Shown piece after piece: positions 27,658-36,477 of a stretch of DNA of 64,000 bases (within the stretch, counting starts at the first letter, position 1; the number at the start of each line of letters is the position of its first letter). The notes beneath the pieces were generated by a model. The model was not told where the DNA came from, searched no databases, and saw only the letters and a list, made by a program, of their open reading frames with translations. The stretch comes from Bacteroidota bacterium (GTDB lineage: Bacteria > Bacteroidota > Bacteroidia > Chitinophagales > Chitinophagaceae), in NCBI GenBank assembly GCA_028876495.1, contig JAGWRO010000076.1, forward strand, positions 1 through 64,000. The letters are read 5' to 3'. The position numbers and the translations under genes were made by a program.

Positions 27658-28539
27658 TTGAGTAACTCTACAACGGAAAGAAAGGCATTTTTTAAAAGCT
27701 TACGTGGAAAGGAAACTGAAGGCGCGGAAATGAGCTTTATGGATCATCTGGAAGTTTTGCGCTGGCATATTTTTAGGGTTGCCTTAGTTCTTATCGTGGT
27801 TGCCTTCGTTGCCTTTTTTTATGTTGATTGGATTTTTGATAATATCATTCTTGCTCCTTCAAGGAATAGTTTTATTACCTATTCCGGGCTTTGCAATCTC
27901 GGCCACAAACTCCATCTGGGCGATTCTCTTTGTATGCCGCCTGTAAATTTTCAACTCCTGGGCCAAACCGTAAGTGGTCCTTTTATGTCTGCGATTAACA
28001 TTTCTTTCATAAGCGCTATTGTCGTTTCTTTCCCTTATTTGATTTGGGAATTATGGCGTTTTGTAAAACCTGCTTTATCTGCTAAAGAAATCAGTTACGC
28101 CAGGGGAAGTATTGGCTGGGTTTCACTATGTTTTTTTTCAGGGGCTGCATTCGGGTATTATTTATTAGCGCCCTTCACATTTAATTTTCTTGCAAATTTC
28201 CAATTAGGAAAACTGGGCGTATATAAGTATATGCCTACGCTCGATGATTATATTGACACACTTACTTCGCTTATACTTGGTTGCGGGATGGCATTTGAAC
28301 TTCCTGTTCTTGCCTATATACTTTCTAAGTTAGGATTGATCACACCCAAATTTTTGAAAAATTACCGCAAATATGCTTATGTGATCATTTTAGTTGTTGC
28401 GGCGGTTATTACTCCTTCTCCTGACTGGACAAGCCAAACCATTGTGGCAGTTCCGCTGATTATTCTTTACGAGATAAGCATTTTTATCAGTAAAAGAGTG
28501 TATAAGCAAAGGCAGGAAGCGGAAAAGCAATGGGATTAA
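27658..28539 (+). CDS. tatC: TatC, twin-arginine translocase receptor subunit
   Basis: Polytopic membrane protein that recognises twin-arginine signal peptides of folded exported proteins. 293 residues with six membrane segments; the N-terminal core motif is SFMDHLEVLRWHIFRV (near residue 26) and the later family phrase is FVKPALSAKE. The TTG start at 27658 gives about 25 residues before the core, including GAEMSF, as seen in Bacteroidota homologues; an ATG at 27730 is the alternative. No TatA gene is adjacent. A signal-peptide LD-transpeptidase follows after 124 nt. Confidence 0.95.
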   Translation: MSNSTTERKAFFKSLRGKETEGAEMSFMDHLEVLRWHIFRVALVLIVVAFVAFFYVDWIFDNIILAPSRNSFITYSGLCNLGHKLHLGDSLCMPPVNFQLLGQTVSGPFMSAINISFISAIVVSFPYLIWELWRFVKPALSAKEISYARGSIGWVSLCFFSGAAFGYYLLAPFTFNFLANFQLGKLGVYKYMPTLDDYIDTLTSLILGCGMAFELPVLAYILSKLGLITPKFLKNYRKYAYVIILVVAAVITPSPDWTSQTIVAVPLIILYEISIFISKRVYKQRQEAEKQWD

Positions 28540-28663
28540 GTTTTCATAATTCTCTTTAAACTTTCCGGAAAAAATTACATCAAATAAAAGTTAAAACCAC
28601 TTTACAAACGGTTCTATATTTTGATTGAAACAAGGATTTTTTTAGATTGCAGTACCTCCTAAA

Positions 28664-29239
28664 ATGAAAACACCTTTTAAGCCCATATCACTATTTCTTT
28701 TATTTTCCGTTGCATTTTTATCCTTTGCTCCCGGTAAACGAACAAATAATAAAGATTTTAATTTTAATAAAAAAACTATTGCTCATACTTCAAAAGCCAA
28801 TCCGTATTACATTATTATTTCTAAGAAAAGTTATGAGTTAAGGGTATATGATGATAAAGGCTGGTATGCAACCTACCCATGTGTTTTCGGCAGCAGTGAT
28901 TTTAGGGATAAATACATGGAAGGCGATAAAAGAACACCTGAAGGAAACTTTAAAATCATTGCTAAAAAGAATGATTCAAAATGGAAATATGAACTTTTAT
29001 TAAATTATCCCGACGCGGAAAGTTATAAGAAATTTGATGAAAGAAAGGCTGAAGGACTTATTCCAAGAAACGCAAAAATAGGCGGTGGCATTGCCATCCA
29101 CGCTACACGGCCCCAGGAAGAATGGACGGTGGATTATTACCAAAACTGGACCGATGGATGCATTTCATTAAAATACCGTGAAGCTGCCGATCTGTATAGT
29201 TATATTCCGGTAGGTACACCGGTTACTATTGAAAAATAA
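28664..29239 (+). CDS. YkuD-type L,D-transpeptidase, exported
   Basis: Cross-links peptidoglycan 3-3 or attaches proteins, using a catalytic Cys. 191 residues with an N-terminal signal (about 1-24) and a YkuD domain (about 48-190): YYIIISKKSYELRVYDDKGW, then GDKRTPEGNF, then the catalytic stretch with AIHATRP and WTDGCISLKYREA (Cys of DGC). The usual SHGC is TDGC here, which keeps the nucleophile. Convergent with vapC, 18 nt between stops. Confidence 0.9.
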   Translation: MKTPFKPISLFLLFSVAFLSFAPGKRTNNKDFNFNKKTIAHTSKANPYYIIISKKSYELRVYDDKGWYATYPCVFGSSDFRDKYMEGDKRTPEGNFKIIAKKNDSKWKYELLLNYPDAESYKKFDERKAEGLIPRNAKIGGGIAIHATRPQEEWTVDYYQNWTDGCISLKYREAADLYSYIPVGTPVTIEK

Positions 29240-29257
29240 AAAACTTTATTCTACAAC

Positions 29258-29662
29258 TTATAAATATTTTACCCTGAACTTTTTAATATCTTTAAGATTC
29301 TCAAACTCTTTGTCTCCGGTAACTAATATTGCATTTAAATGCAAGGCAAGTGCTGCGGCATGAGCATCGGCAAAAGAAAGTTTATGTGTTGCTTTTATGG
29401 TAGCGGCTTCAAAGGTTAATTGTAAATCCGGTTCTATAATGGTAATTTCAAATTGCAAAAGTTTTTTCAGGCATTCATCGGCTATTGCTTTTCCATTCTT
29501 TCTCCATATTGAATAATAAACTTCACCAGCATTAAATGAACACATATACAATTGTAACTTATTATTTATAGCATCAAGTAAAAGTTTTTCCACTTCATCG
29601 GCACCTTTTTCATTTCTAAAAAAAGTAACTATTGCGAAAGTGTCCAGAACGAGACTTCCCAT
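29258..29662 (-). CDS. vapC: VapC-type PIN-domain toxin
   Basis: Metal-dependent RNase toxin of a type II toxin-antitoxin pair. 134 residues. The four acidic PIN residues can be placed: Asp7 (VLDTFA), Glu47 (NAGEVYY), Asp99 (SFADAHAAALA) and Asp117 (VTGDKEF). Its start codon overlaps the stop of vapB by one base (TAATG), showing translational coupling. The RNA target cannot be told; VapCs often cut initiator tRNA or the sarcin-ricin loop. Confidence 0.92.
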   Translation of the reverse strand: MGSLVLDTFAIVTFFRNEKGADEVEKLLLDAINNKLQLYMCSFNAGEVYYSIWRKNGKAIADECLKKLLQFEITIIEPDLQLTFEAATIKATHKLSFADAHAAALALHLNAILVTGDKEFENLKDIKKFRVKYL

Positions 29663-29976
29663 TACTTTTTTCTTTTTATTTTAGTGGCTCTCTTGTAAAA
29701 TGTTTCAGGTTCACTGAGCACGCTTAACTTTCTTTCTTCCAAAGTAATTTCTTTCGCTTTATATTCCGGCCACCATTCATCCACAGTTTTTTCTCCCTTT
29801 TTTCCTGGCGCAATGCCTTTGGCGCTCTTTATAAAATCGGCATCTACTTGTTTTAAAGTTATCCCGTTAGGTGTTTCTTCAAAAAAAATCTTTGTTCCCG
29901 GTTCAAGTTTGTATTTTTCCCTAATACTTTTTGGTATCACTATTTGCCCTTTAGTTGTTATGACGCTTGATTCCAT
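29662..29976 (-). CDS. vapB: VapB-type antitoxin with AbrB DNA-binding domain
   Basis: 104 residues: an AbrB/MazE swapped-hairpin domain at the N-terminus (VITTKGQIVIPKSIREKYKL, then GTKIFFEETPNGITLKQV) and a C-terminal toxin-wrapping region with AKGIAPGKKG and EWWPEY. Upstream, three TCTTAC/GTAAGA half-sites at 18-bp steps surround the promoter, giving a probable autoregulatory operator. The pair sits in a run of housekeeping genes with no other mobile signs. Confidence 0.9.
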   Translation of the reverse strand: MESSVITTKGQIVIPKSIREKYKLEPGTKIFFEETPNGITLKQVDADFIKSAKGIAPGKKGEKTVDEWWPEYKAKEITLEERKLSVLSEPETFYKRATKIKRKK

Positions 29977-29990
29977 AATATGGCTTTTAT

Positions 29991-30032
29991 TCTTACAAAT
30001 ATAATAAAGTAAGATTTAAGTTTAAAGTAAGA
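29991..30032 (-). promoter_or_regulatory. vapBC promoter and three-part operator
   Basis: On the minus strand TATATTTG (29996-30003) is an exact -7 box. TCTTAC at 29991-29996 and GTAAGA at 30009-30014 form an inverted repeat around it, and a further GTAAGA at 30027-30032 repeats the half-site; starts are at exact 18-bp steps. AAAGTAAGA is a perfect 9-bp direct repeat (30006 and 30024). Confidence 0.65.
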
Positions 30033-30045
30033 ATCTGGTTTACTT
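30030..30045 (+). repeat. 16-bp intergenic motif, copy 7 (weak)
   Basis: Reads AGAATCTGGTTTACTT, just downstream of the nadB stop. Only the second octamer is well kept. Confidence 0.4.
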
Positions 30046-30053
30046 TTTGAGTA

Positions 30054-31652
30054 CTACAAAACCACATTCTGCACCAAGTCACTTTTTCCGGGATAGTCAG
30101 TATTAAAATGAAGCCCGCGGCTTTCGTGCCTGAACTGCGCGCTTTTCACAATTAAATAACCAACTGTTATTAAGTTTCTCAATTCACAAAGTTGCGGAGA
30201 AACGGATGTTGCCTGGTACAATTTTTCGGTTTCAATATGAAGCAGGTCGAGTCGTTTCATCGCTCTTTCCAATCTTACATTCGTTCTTACAATTCCCACA
30301 TAATCGGTCATTAGTAATTGCAATTCTTTCAGGCTTTGCGTAATGAGGATCATTTCTTTCGGCGCGTTTGTCCCCTTTGCATTCCAGTCAGGGATGCCTT
30401 CATTGAATTGGATAGAATCAATATTTTTAACTGAATCTAAATAACACCTATGCGCAAAAACCATCGCTTCCAAAAGCGAATTGCTGGCGAGCCTGTTTGC
30501 GCCGTGCAACCCGGTACTTGCACATTCGCCGCAGGCGTATAAATTTTTAATCGAACTTCTTCCCCATACATCCGCTTTTATTCCACCACAACTGTAATGC
30601 GCTGCCGGTGCTACGGGAATGAATTGTTTGGAAACATCAATACCAATTGACGTACACTTCTCATAAATGTTGGGGAAATGGTGAACGAATTTTTCCTGAT
30701 TCATTTTGGTACAATCTAAAAAAACATGTTCAGTACCGTTGATCTTCATTTCCTGGTCAATAGCGCGTGCTACAATATCACGTGGAGCAAGATCTTTTCT
30801 TTCATCATAGTTTTCCATGAATGCTTCACCATGGGCATTTCGAAGAATTCCACCATCTCCGCGAACCGCTTCTGTTATCAAAAATGCCTGCCCGCTTTTT
30901 CCTGCTTCATATAGAGCAGTGGGATGAAACTGAATAAATTCCATATTTTCAATTCTTCCTTTTGCCCTGTAAGTCATAGCTACTCCGTCTCCTGTTGCAA
31001 TGGAAGGATTGGTGGTAGTGCGATAAACCTGTCCGTTTCCTCCTGTTGCAACCAGGGTAATCTTCGAAATTATTTTTTCGATTTTATTTTTTTGCAGGTT
31101 GAGGACATACACTCCAAAACATTCAATATCCGGTGTTGATTTCGTAATTAAATAACCGAGGTGATGTTGTGTAATGATATCAACTACAAAATAATGATTG
31201 ATTAATTGAATGTTTGGAAACTTCTCAATTTCTTCAAGCAAAGTATTTTCAATTTCTTTTCCTGTAACATCTTTGTGATGAAGAATCCTAAATTCACTAT
31301 GACCCCCTTCTTTCCCCAAAGCGTATTCACCTGAATTTTCTTTATCAAAATCGGCACCCCAATTGATGATCTCTTTTATTCTTTCCACACCTTCCTTTAC
31401 CACAATCTCAACCACTTCCGGGTTGCATAAACCATCTCCCGCAACTAATGTGTCTTCAATATGTTTTTCAAAACTGTCTTTTGCAAAATCTGTAACACCT
31501 GCAACGCCGCCCTGGGCGTATTTTGTATTGGTTTCTTCGCTTTCTGTTTTGGTAAGAATGGTAATACTTTTATCCGGGCAATCGCGCGCTACTTTTAATG
31601 CATAAGTAAGTCCTGCAATGCCGCTGCCTATCACTAAAAAATCTGTTTTCAA
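30054..31652 (-). CDS. nadB: L-aspartate oxidase
   Basis: Flavoprotein of de novo NAD synthesis, oxidising L-aspartate to iminoaspartate for quinolinate synthase. 532 residues: FAD motif GSGIAGLTYAL near residue 8, NTKYAQGGVAGV, catalytic region EFIQFHPTAL and HYSCGGIKADVWGRSSI, and the FAD signature LYACGE...HGANRLASNSLLEAM. A short C-terminal helical domain follows, as in fumarate reductase-like proteins. nadA and nadC are not adjacent; the salvage enzyme PncB is encoded about 8 kb away. Confidence 0.96.
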   Translation of the reverse strand: MKTDFLVIGSGIAGLTYALKVARDCPDKSITILTKTESEETNTKYAQGGVAGVTDFAKDSFEKHIEDTLVAGDGLCNPEVVEIVVKEGVERIKEIINWGADFDKENSGEYALGKEGGHSEFRILHHKDVTGKEIENTLLEEIEKFPNIQLINHYFVVDIITQHHLGYLITKSTPDIECFGVYVLNLQKNKIEKIISKITLVATGGNGQVYRTTTNPSIATGDGVAMTYRAKGRIENMEFIQFHPTALYEAGKSGQAFLITEAVRGDGGILRNAHGEAFMENYDERKDLAPRDIVARAIDQEMKINGTEHVFLDCTKMNQEKFVHHFPNIYEKCTSIGIDVSKQFIPVAPAAHYSCGGIKADVWGRSSIKNLYACGECASTGLHGANRLASNSLLEAMVFAHRCYLDSVKNIDSIQFNEGIPDWNAKGTNAPKEMILITQSLKELQLLMTDYVGIVRTNVRLERAMKRLDLLHIETEKLYQATSVSPQLCELRNLITVGYLIVKSAQFRHESRGLHFNTDYPGKSDLVQNVVL

Positions 31653-31704
31653 TTTGAGTTATTTAATTTGAAAATGAAATTAAAAATGATTGAAAATAAT
31701 CCAA

Positions 31705-31729
31705 CTTCTGATTTTTTAAAAATCAGGAG
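31705..31729. repeat. Loopless inverted repeat between ispG and nadB
   Basis: CTGATTTTT and AAAAATCAG are separated by one T, with further outer pairing. It could be an operator or a weak terminator; the T-run on the plus side does not serve any plus-strand gene here. Confidence 0.35.
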
Positions 31730-31775
31730 TTTTTCGGAGTTTCTTTTACAGGCTTGAAAAATAAAAAGCCGGTTT

Positions 31776-31791
31776 ATTTGTTCGTTTACTA
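31776..31791 (+). repeat. 16-bp intergenic motif, copy 8
   Basis: Reads ATTTGTTCGTTTACTA, 18 nt downstream of the ispG stop. Confidence 0.55.
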
Positions 31792-31808
31792 CAAAATAAA
31801 ATTTTAAA

Positions 31809-33803
31809 TCAGTTAACAAGCGCTAGCTCCGGCTCTACCCACGCATTATTTTCTTTCAATAAATTAACCAGTTCTTCTACCGCTATAGATTCGGGAACAT
31901 TTCTTTTTATTACTTCCTTGCCTTTGTACAAAGTAATTTTTCCGGGACCGCTGCCTACATATCCAAAATCAGCATCAGCCATCTCGCCGGGACCATTTAC
32001 AATACAGCCCATAATGGCAATTTTTAATCCTTTTAAATGATGGGTAACTGCTCTTACTTTTGCAGTTGTTTCCTGTAAATCAAAAAGCGTTCTTCCGCAT
32101 GAAGGGCAACTGATAAATTCAGTTTTGGAAATCCTGGTGCGTGTTGCCTGCAATATTCCAAAAGCAATTGAATTCATTAATTTATAATCCGGAATTTTAT
32201 TTTTATCAGCATAATGATCGCCGAGACAAATGCCGTTTCCTAAGCCGTCAATTAATAATGCACCGGTTTCAATTGCAAAGTGGATAAGGCTTTCATCCAT
32301 CGAATCTTTATTACTGTCGCAAATAACAATTACCGGATTTTTGATATTTCTTTCACTTAATTCACCAAACATCCTGCGAATACTTTGTACCGCATTTCTA
32401 TTTTCGCTGCTTAAGCATAAAACTACCGTGTGATCATTTTTAATTTTTTCAAAGAAATTTTCTTTATCAGAATTAGTGTATCCTTGCGAATAACAATCCA
32501 ACATTACAAAATTTATATAAGAAGATCTTTCAACCAAATCATTTAAAAATTGTTTTTCATCAAATAGCGGGAAACATTTTGATTTATCTAAAATTTGTTT
32601 CCACGAATCATAAGAGTAAAGGAGTTTTAGTGTTCCCGGTAAAGCAAAATCAATTTGATTATCTCCGCAAAAAATATAGTCAGCCGCCATATCACCTATA
32701 TTCCATTTGTCGGTAACGGCATTGTATTGGTAGCCGATGTCTTTCAAATCATTTGTTGTAATTCCATCTTTTTTATGAAAATCAGCCACGACTACAGGAA
32801 CGTTTTTACCTCCTATATTTTGAACTGGAAAAGAATCGCGTACATGCATTCCTGTTATATCCGGAAATAAAGTGGAAATGTTTTTAATTGCCGGAACATT
32901 CGAAGTGTTTTCCTCATTATTATGGATATATCTTTTTACAATGTTTTTGCAAACCGGTATTTCAAATTCTGAATCTTCAGTGAGCGAAACCCGTATGGTA
33001 TCGCCAATGCCATCTTCCAGTAAAGTGCCGATTCCAATGGCTGATTTTATTCTTCCGTCTTCGCCATCGCCAGCTTCTGTTACACCTAAATGCAACGGGT
33101 AGCAATGTCCCAACTCGCTTTGCATATTTTCTATCAAAAGCCGGTAAGCCTGCACCATTACTTTGGGGTTGCTGCTTTTCATGCTCAACACAATGTTGTA
33201 ATAATTTTCACTTTCGGCTATTCGTAAAAATTCCATCGCGCTTTCAACCATTCCGATAGGTGTATCGCCATAACGGCTCATGATCCTGTCGCTGAGAGAG
33301 CCGTGGTTAGTACCAATCCGCATAGCGGTTCCATATTCTTTGCAAATCTTTATAAGAGGCGTAAACCGTTCTCTTATCCTTTCAATTTCTTCAACGTAAT
33401 CGGCATCGGAATATTCAATGAGTTCAAACTTTTTCTTGTCAACATAATTGCCGGGATTTACCCGGACTTTTTCAACAATTCTTGCGGCAATTTCAGCAGC
33501 ATTTGGTGTAAAATGAATGTCTGCGACTAACGGTGTTGTGTACCCGCGTTTACGTAATTCATTTTTTATATTCAATAAATTTTCTGCTTCTTTTTTTGAC
33601 GGCGCTGTGATCCTGACCAGTTCTGCTCCAGCTTCTATGCACCTGATACTTTGAGCTACAGTAGCTTCAGTATTCATGGTATCAGTCGTTGTCATAGTCT
33701 GGATCCTGATAGGATGGTAATTTCCTATCAGCAGGTCGCCTACTTTAACTTCCAGCGTTTTAAGCCTTTTGTATTGGGTTAACGATTCGGCAAAAAGTTC
33801 CAT
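31809..33803 (-). CDS. ispG: IspG (GcpE), long form, MEP isoprenoid pathway
   Basis: Fe-S enzyme reducing MEcPP to HMBPP. 664 residues, about 280 longer than E. coli IspG, because of an extra middle domain (about 275-560) found in Bacteroidota, Chlamydia and plant enzymes. The N-terminal TIM barrel contains RIQTMTTTDTMNTEATV and VRVNPGNY; the C-terminal Fe-S part has SCPSCGRTLFDL and GCIVNGPGEMADADFGYVG, giving the cluster Cys residues. Same strand as nadB and the Bat gene but with gaps of 156 and 73 nt. Confidence 0.95.
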   Translation of the reverse strand: MELFAESLTQYKRLKTLEVKVGDLLIGNYHPIRIQTMTTTDTMNTEATVAQSIRCIEAGAELVRITAPSKKEAENLLNIKNELRKRGYTTPLVADIHFTPNAAEIAARIVEKVRVNPGNYVDKKKFELIEYSDADYVEEIERIRERFTPLIKICKEYGTAMRIGTNHGSLSDRIMSRYGDTPIGMVESAMEFLRIAESENYYNIVLSMKSSNPKVMVQAYRLLIENMQSELGHCYPLHLGVTEAGDGEDGRIKSAIGIGTLLEDGIGDTIRVSLTEDSEFEIPVCKNIVKRYIHNNEENTSNVPAIKNISTLFPDITGMHVRDSFPVQNIGGKNVPVVVADFHKKDGITTNDLKDIGYQYNAVTDKWNIGDMAADYIFCGDNQIDFALPGTLKLLYSYDSWKQILDKSKCFPLFDEKQFLNDLVERSSYINFVMLDCYSQGYTNSDKENFFEKIKNDHTVVLCLSSENRNAVQSIRRMFGELSERNIKNPVIVICDSNKDSMDESLIHFAIETGALLIDGLGNGICLGDHYADKNKIPDYKLMNSIAFGILQATRTRISKTEFISCPSCGRTLFDLQETTAKVRAVTHHLKGLKIAIMGCIVNGPGEMADADFGYVGSGPGKITLYKGKEVIKRNVPESIAVEELVNLLKENNAWVEPELALVN

Positions 33804-33840
33804 AATTCCTGTAATGATTGAGTTGCAAAAATACGAATTC

Positions 33841-33872
33841 GTTAATTGGTAAATTCGCTAATCAGCTAATTA
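33841..33872 (+). repeat. Array of four 8-bp units
   Basis: Octamers GTTAATTG, GTAAATTC, GCTAATCA, GCTAATTA in the 73-nt gap between ispG and the Bat gene. The array stops 4 nt before the end of the Bat gene. Confidence 0.6.
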
Positions 33873-33876
33873 AATA

Positions 33877-35544
33877 TTACCAGTCTTTCTCAGGACTATT
33901 AGGTGCCGCAGCCCCTTTTATCTTATGCATTTTGTCCTGCAGTTGTTTTTCGTTTTCCAGCAGCGATTTTAATTTCTCTTCAGCATCCTGCTTCGATAAT
34001 TTTGATGGAGAAGGCTGGGGCTGATTATTTTTTTGCTGTTTATTTTGGGGCTGGTTTTTAGGTTGTTGTTTCTTTTGATTTTTATTCTTATTCTGATTTT
34101 TCTTTTGATTTTGTTGTTGCTGTTTTTCTTGTTCTTTTAAAGCTCGTTGTAAATTCTGTCTTGCATCTTCGTCTTTGGGATTCAATATCAACGAATTTTC
34201 ATAAGCAGTAATGCATTGGGGAAGTTTTTTAGCTGCCTGTAATGCAACGCCTTTGTTGTAAAATGCTTTTTGTTTTACCGAATCATCTTTGGTATTGGCA
34301 ATGGCATTATCATAAGATTTTACTGCTTCCTCTGTATTATTTTTTCTATATAAAACATTGCCTAAATTGTAACTGGCGGTAACATCACTGTCCGAATTTT
34401 TTAAAGCCTGTTGATAGGCGTTTTCAGCGGCGTTATAATTATTTTCTTTATAAGCTTGGTTCCCTTTTATGATAGCATCTTTTGCAGTTTGTGAAAAAGA
34501 AGAAAGACTGAATCCCAAGAAAAAAAATACAGCAACAGCACTTTTAATTTTAATTCTTTTTTTATCGGACATGAAAAATTCAATCAATAATAAAAGAAAA
34601 GCCGCTCCTAAAAAGTATTGAAAATATTGCTTAAATGAAATGTATAAGCTATCGCTGGTGCTGGTTTCTTTCCCGATATTGGCAAGTTGGTTTTTAATTT
34701 TGGAAGCTACCGCATCTGTGTTGGTATATAACTGGTAAATTCCATTTCCGGCTTTGGCAATATCACTCAATTCTTTTTCATTTAATTTAGTAATTACCGT
34801 TTCTCCTTTATCATCTTTTTTATATTGGCCTGTTGCAGGATCCATTATTGGCGCGCCTTCAGGAGAACCAATACCAATTGTATTCACCATAATTCCTGCT
34901 TTTCCCAGTTCTTTTGCTTCCTTAATTGCATCATCATCATGGTCTTCTCCATCGCTTATTAAAAGCACAGATTTGAAAGTTTTATCATTAGGATTAAATG
35001 CTGCATCGCACATTTGTAATGCATCGCTGATAACCGTACCCTGCGTAGGAACATCATCCGGAGAAGCAGACGACAAATACATTTTTGCCGCTTCATGATC
35101 AACAGTTAAAGGCATTTGCAAATAACCGCGGCCGGCGAAAATTACCAAGCCAATTCTGTCATCAGGAGATTTATCGATAATAGTAGAGATCAATTGTTTG
35201 GCTCGCTCAAGCCGGCTGGGTTTTATATCCCGGGCCAGCATGCTCTTACTTACATCCAGTGCAATCATGATGTCTGTTCCTTTCCGGTTTATTTTTTGAT
35301 TCTTGTCAGGAGTTACAAGACCTGCAACTGCAAATACACAGAACGTAAAGGCGGCAATAATTAAGATAAATTTGGTTAAAAATTTTTTTGAAGAATAGCC
35401 TGCAGTTAATTCTTTAACCAATGAAGGATCACCGATTTTCTTTCCCGTTTTTTTCTTCCATTTTACCAATTGCAGATAGAACAGAATCATCACCGGTACA
35501 GCAGCTAATGCGACGAAATATTCTATGTATTGAAAGTGGAGCAT
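33877..35544 (-). CDS. BatB-BatC fusion: VWA membrane protein with TPR tail
   Basis: Bat proteins are membrane VWA/TPR proteins of the Bacteroides aerotolerance-type operon, usually driven by a MoxR ATPase; their mechanism is unclear. 555 residues: membrane segments at about 8-26 and 57-77, VWA domain 90-290 with MIDAS Asp97-x-Ser99-x-Ser101 and DGED at 198-201, a membrane segment at about 306-322, then a second signal-like stretch (about 334-351, ending SLSSFSQ), three TPR-like repeats (about 353-470) and a Gln/Lys/Asn-rich tail. Met325 (codon 34570-34572) looks like the old batC start, so two genes have fused. batA and moxR are not next to it. Confidence 0.88.
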   Translation of the reverse strand: MLHFQYIEYFVALAAVPVMILFYLQLVKWKKKTGKKIGDPSLVKELTAGYSSKKFLTKFILIIAAFTFCVFAVAGLVTPDKNQKINRKGTDIMIALDVSKSMLARDIKPSRLERAKQLISTIIDKSPDDRIGLVIFAGRGYLQMPLTVDHEAAKMYLSSASPDDVPTQGTVISDALQMCDAAFNPNDKTFKSVLLISDGEDHDDDAIKEAKELGKAGIMVNTIGIGSPEGAPIMDPATGQYKKDDKGETVITKLNEKELSDIAKAGNGIYQLYTNTDAVASKIKNQLANIGKETSTSDSLYISFKQYFQYFLGAAFLLLLIEFFMSDKKRIKIKSAVAVFFFLGFSLSSFSQTAKDAIIKGNQAYKENNYNAAENAYQQALKNSDSDVTASYNLGNVLYRKNNTEEAVKSYDNAIANTKDDSVKQKAFYNKGVALQAAKKLPQCITAYENSLILNPKDEDARQNLQRALKEQEKQQQQNQKKNQNKNKNQKKQQPKNQPQNKQQKNNQPQPSPSKLSKQDAEEKLKSLLENEKQLQDKMHKIKGAAAPNSPEKDW

Positions 35545-35579
35545 CTGTGGCTGCTAAATTAAAAATGAAAATGCGATTG

Positions 35580-35595
35580 ATTTGTCGGTTTACTG
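35580..35595 (+). repeat. 16-bp intergenic motif, copy 9
   Basis: Reads ATTTGTCGGTTTACTG (one mismatch), in the gap between the Bat gene and the beta-lactamase-like gene. Confidence 0.6.
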
Positions 35596-35652
35596 TTAAA
35601 TTGTTGTTTATCTACCGGGCACGATTGAACGTTTTAACAATTTGATGCACTT

Positions 35653-36447
35653 CTATTTTTCTCCCTTGAAAAATCCCAGTGCTTTTAATACTGATTTGGA
35701 AATATTTACTGCCGTGGTTTTTACATCCATTGATTCATCCGGCGTTTTTATATAAGTGACGAAGAAGTATATATGCCTGTTTTCTTCTATCCATCCCAAA
35801 GTCCAGGCTATCTGGTCATTTTTTTCATCCACGCCTGTGCCTGTGGTATAACTGAATTTGTAAAGCGAATCATCTTCCTGAAGCATTATGCTGGCAACCA
35901 TCTCCTGCGCATATTTTTGAAAAGGCAATTGGTCAAAATATAATTTACTCATAAGGCCCAATTGCTCATCAGGCGAAATTTTCAGTTCATTATTCAGCCA
36001 AAAAGAATCTACCGGGCCGTTGATTTTTTTGTTGCCATAGCCGAGCGAATCGAGCCAGGATTTCAAAGTGTCTTTCCCGATTTCACGGGCCAGCGATTGA
36101 AAATAGGAGATAGATGAACTGGCAAATGCTTCTTTCAATGTCGGGTTATTTTTACCCGAACTATCATTACCTAAAGTTGAGTTTTCATTGATGATCTTTC
36201 CGGTCTGGATGCCAATTAAAGTTTCAGGTATTTTAAAAGAAGTTCCGGTAGAAAGCCTTTGCGTATCCAACTTCATATTGTACACGGTAATATTGCCCAT
36301 TTGATTATTTAATAAAGCAAAACATCCTTCCACATTCGAAGAGTCAAAATATTTTTTCAGGTTGTTATCGATCTTCGCATGGTTTAATGAGCATGAACTA
36401 AAAGCAAAGAGAAAAAAAGCAAGTAATAAAAAGTGAAATTTATTCAT
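35653..36447 (-). CDS. Class D beta-lactamase-like lipoprotein with altered active site
   Basis: 264 residues with lipobox FSSC (Cys19). The fold is recognisable from OXA-type landmarks in the right order: SFKIPETLIG, SISYFQSLAREIG, GYGNKKI, FWLNNELKISPDEQLGLMSKLY and TLGWIEENRHIYFFVTYI. However, the nucleophile position of the SxxK motif aligns to Thr (T-S-F-K) and the KTG box reads T-T-G. Activity as a beta-lactamase is therefore doubtful; a sensor, wall-binding or changed-function role is possible. It lies 31 nt after the DUF3109 gene on the same strand. Confidence 0.75.
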   Translation of the reverse strand: MNKFHFLLLAFFLFAFSSCSLNHAKIDNNLKKYFDSSNVEGCFALLNNQMGNITVYNMKLDTQRLSTGTSFKIPETLIGIQTGKIINENSTLGNDSSGKNNPTLKEAFASSSISYFQSLAREIGKDTLKSWLDSLGYGNKKINGPVDSFWLNNELKISPDEQLGLMSKLYFDQLPFQKYAQEMVASIMLQEDDSLYKFSYTTGTGVDEKNDQIAWTLGWIEENRHIYFFVTYIKTPDESMDVKTTAVNISKSVLKALGFFKGEK

Positions 36448-36477
36448 AAGAAGTAATTGGATATTTTTTATTGATAT

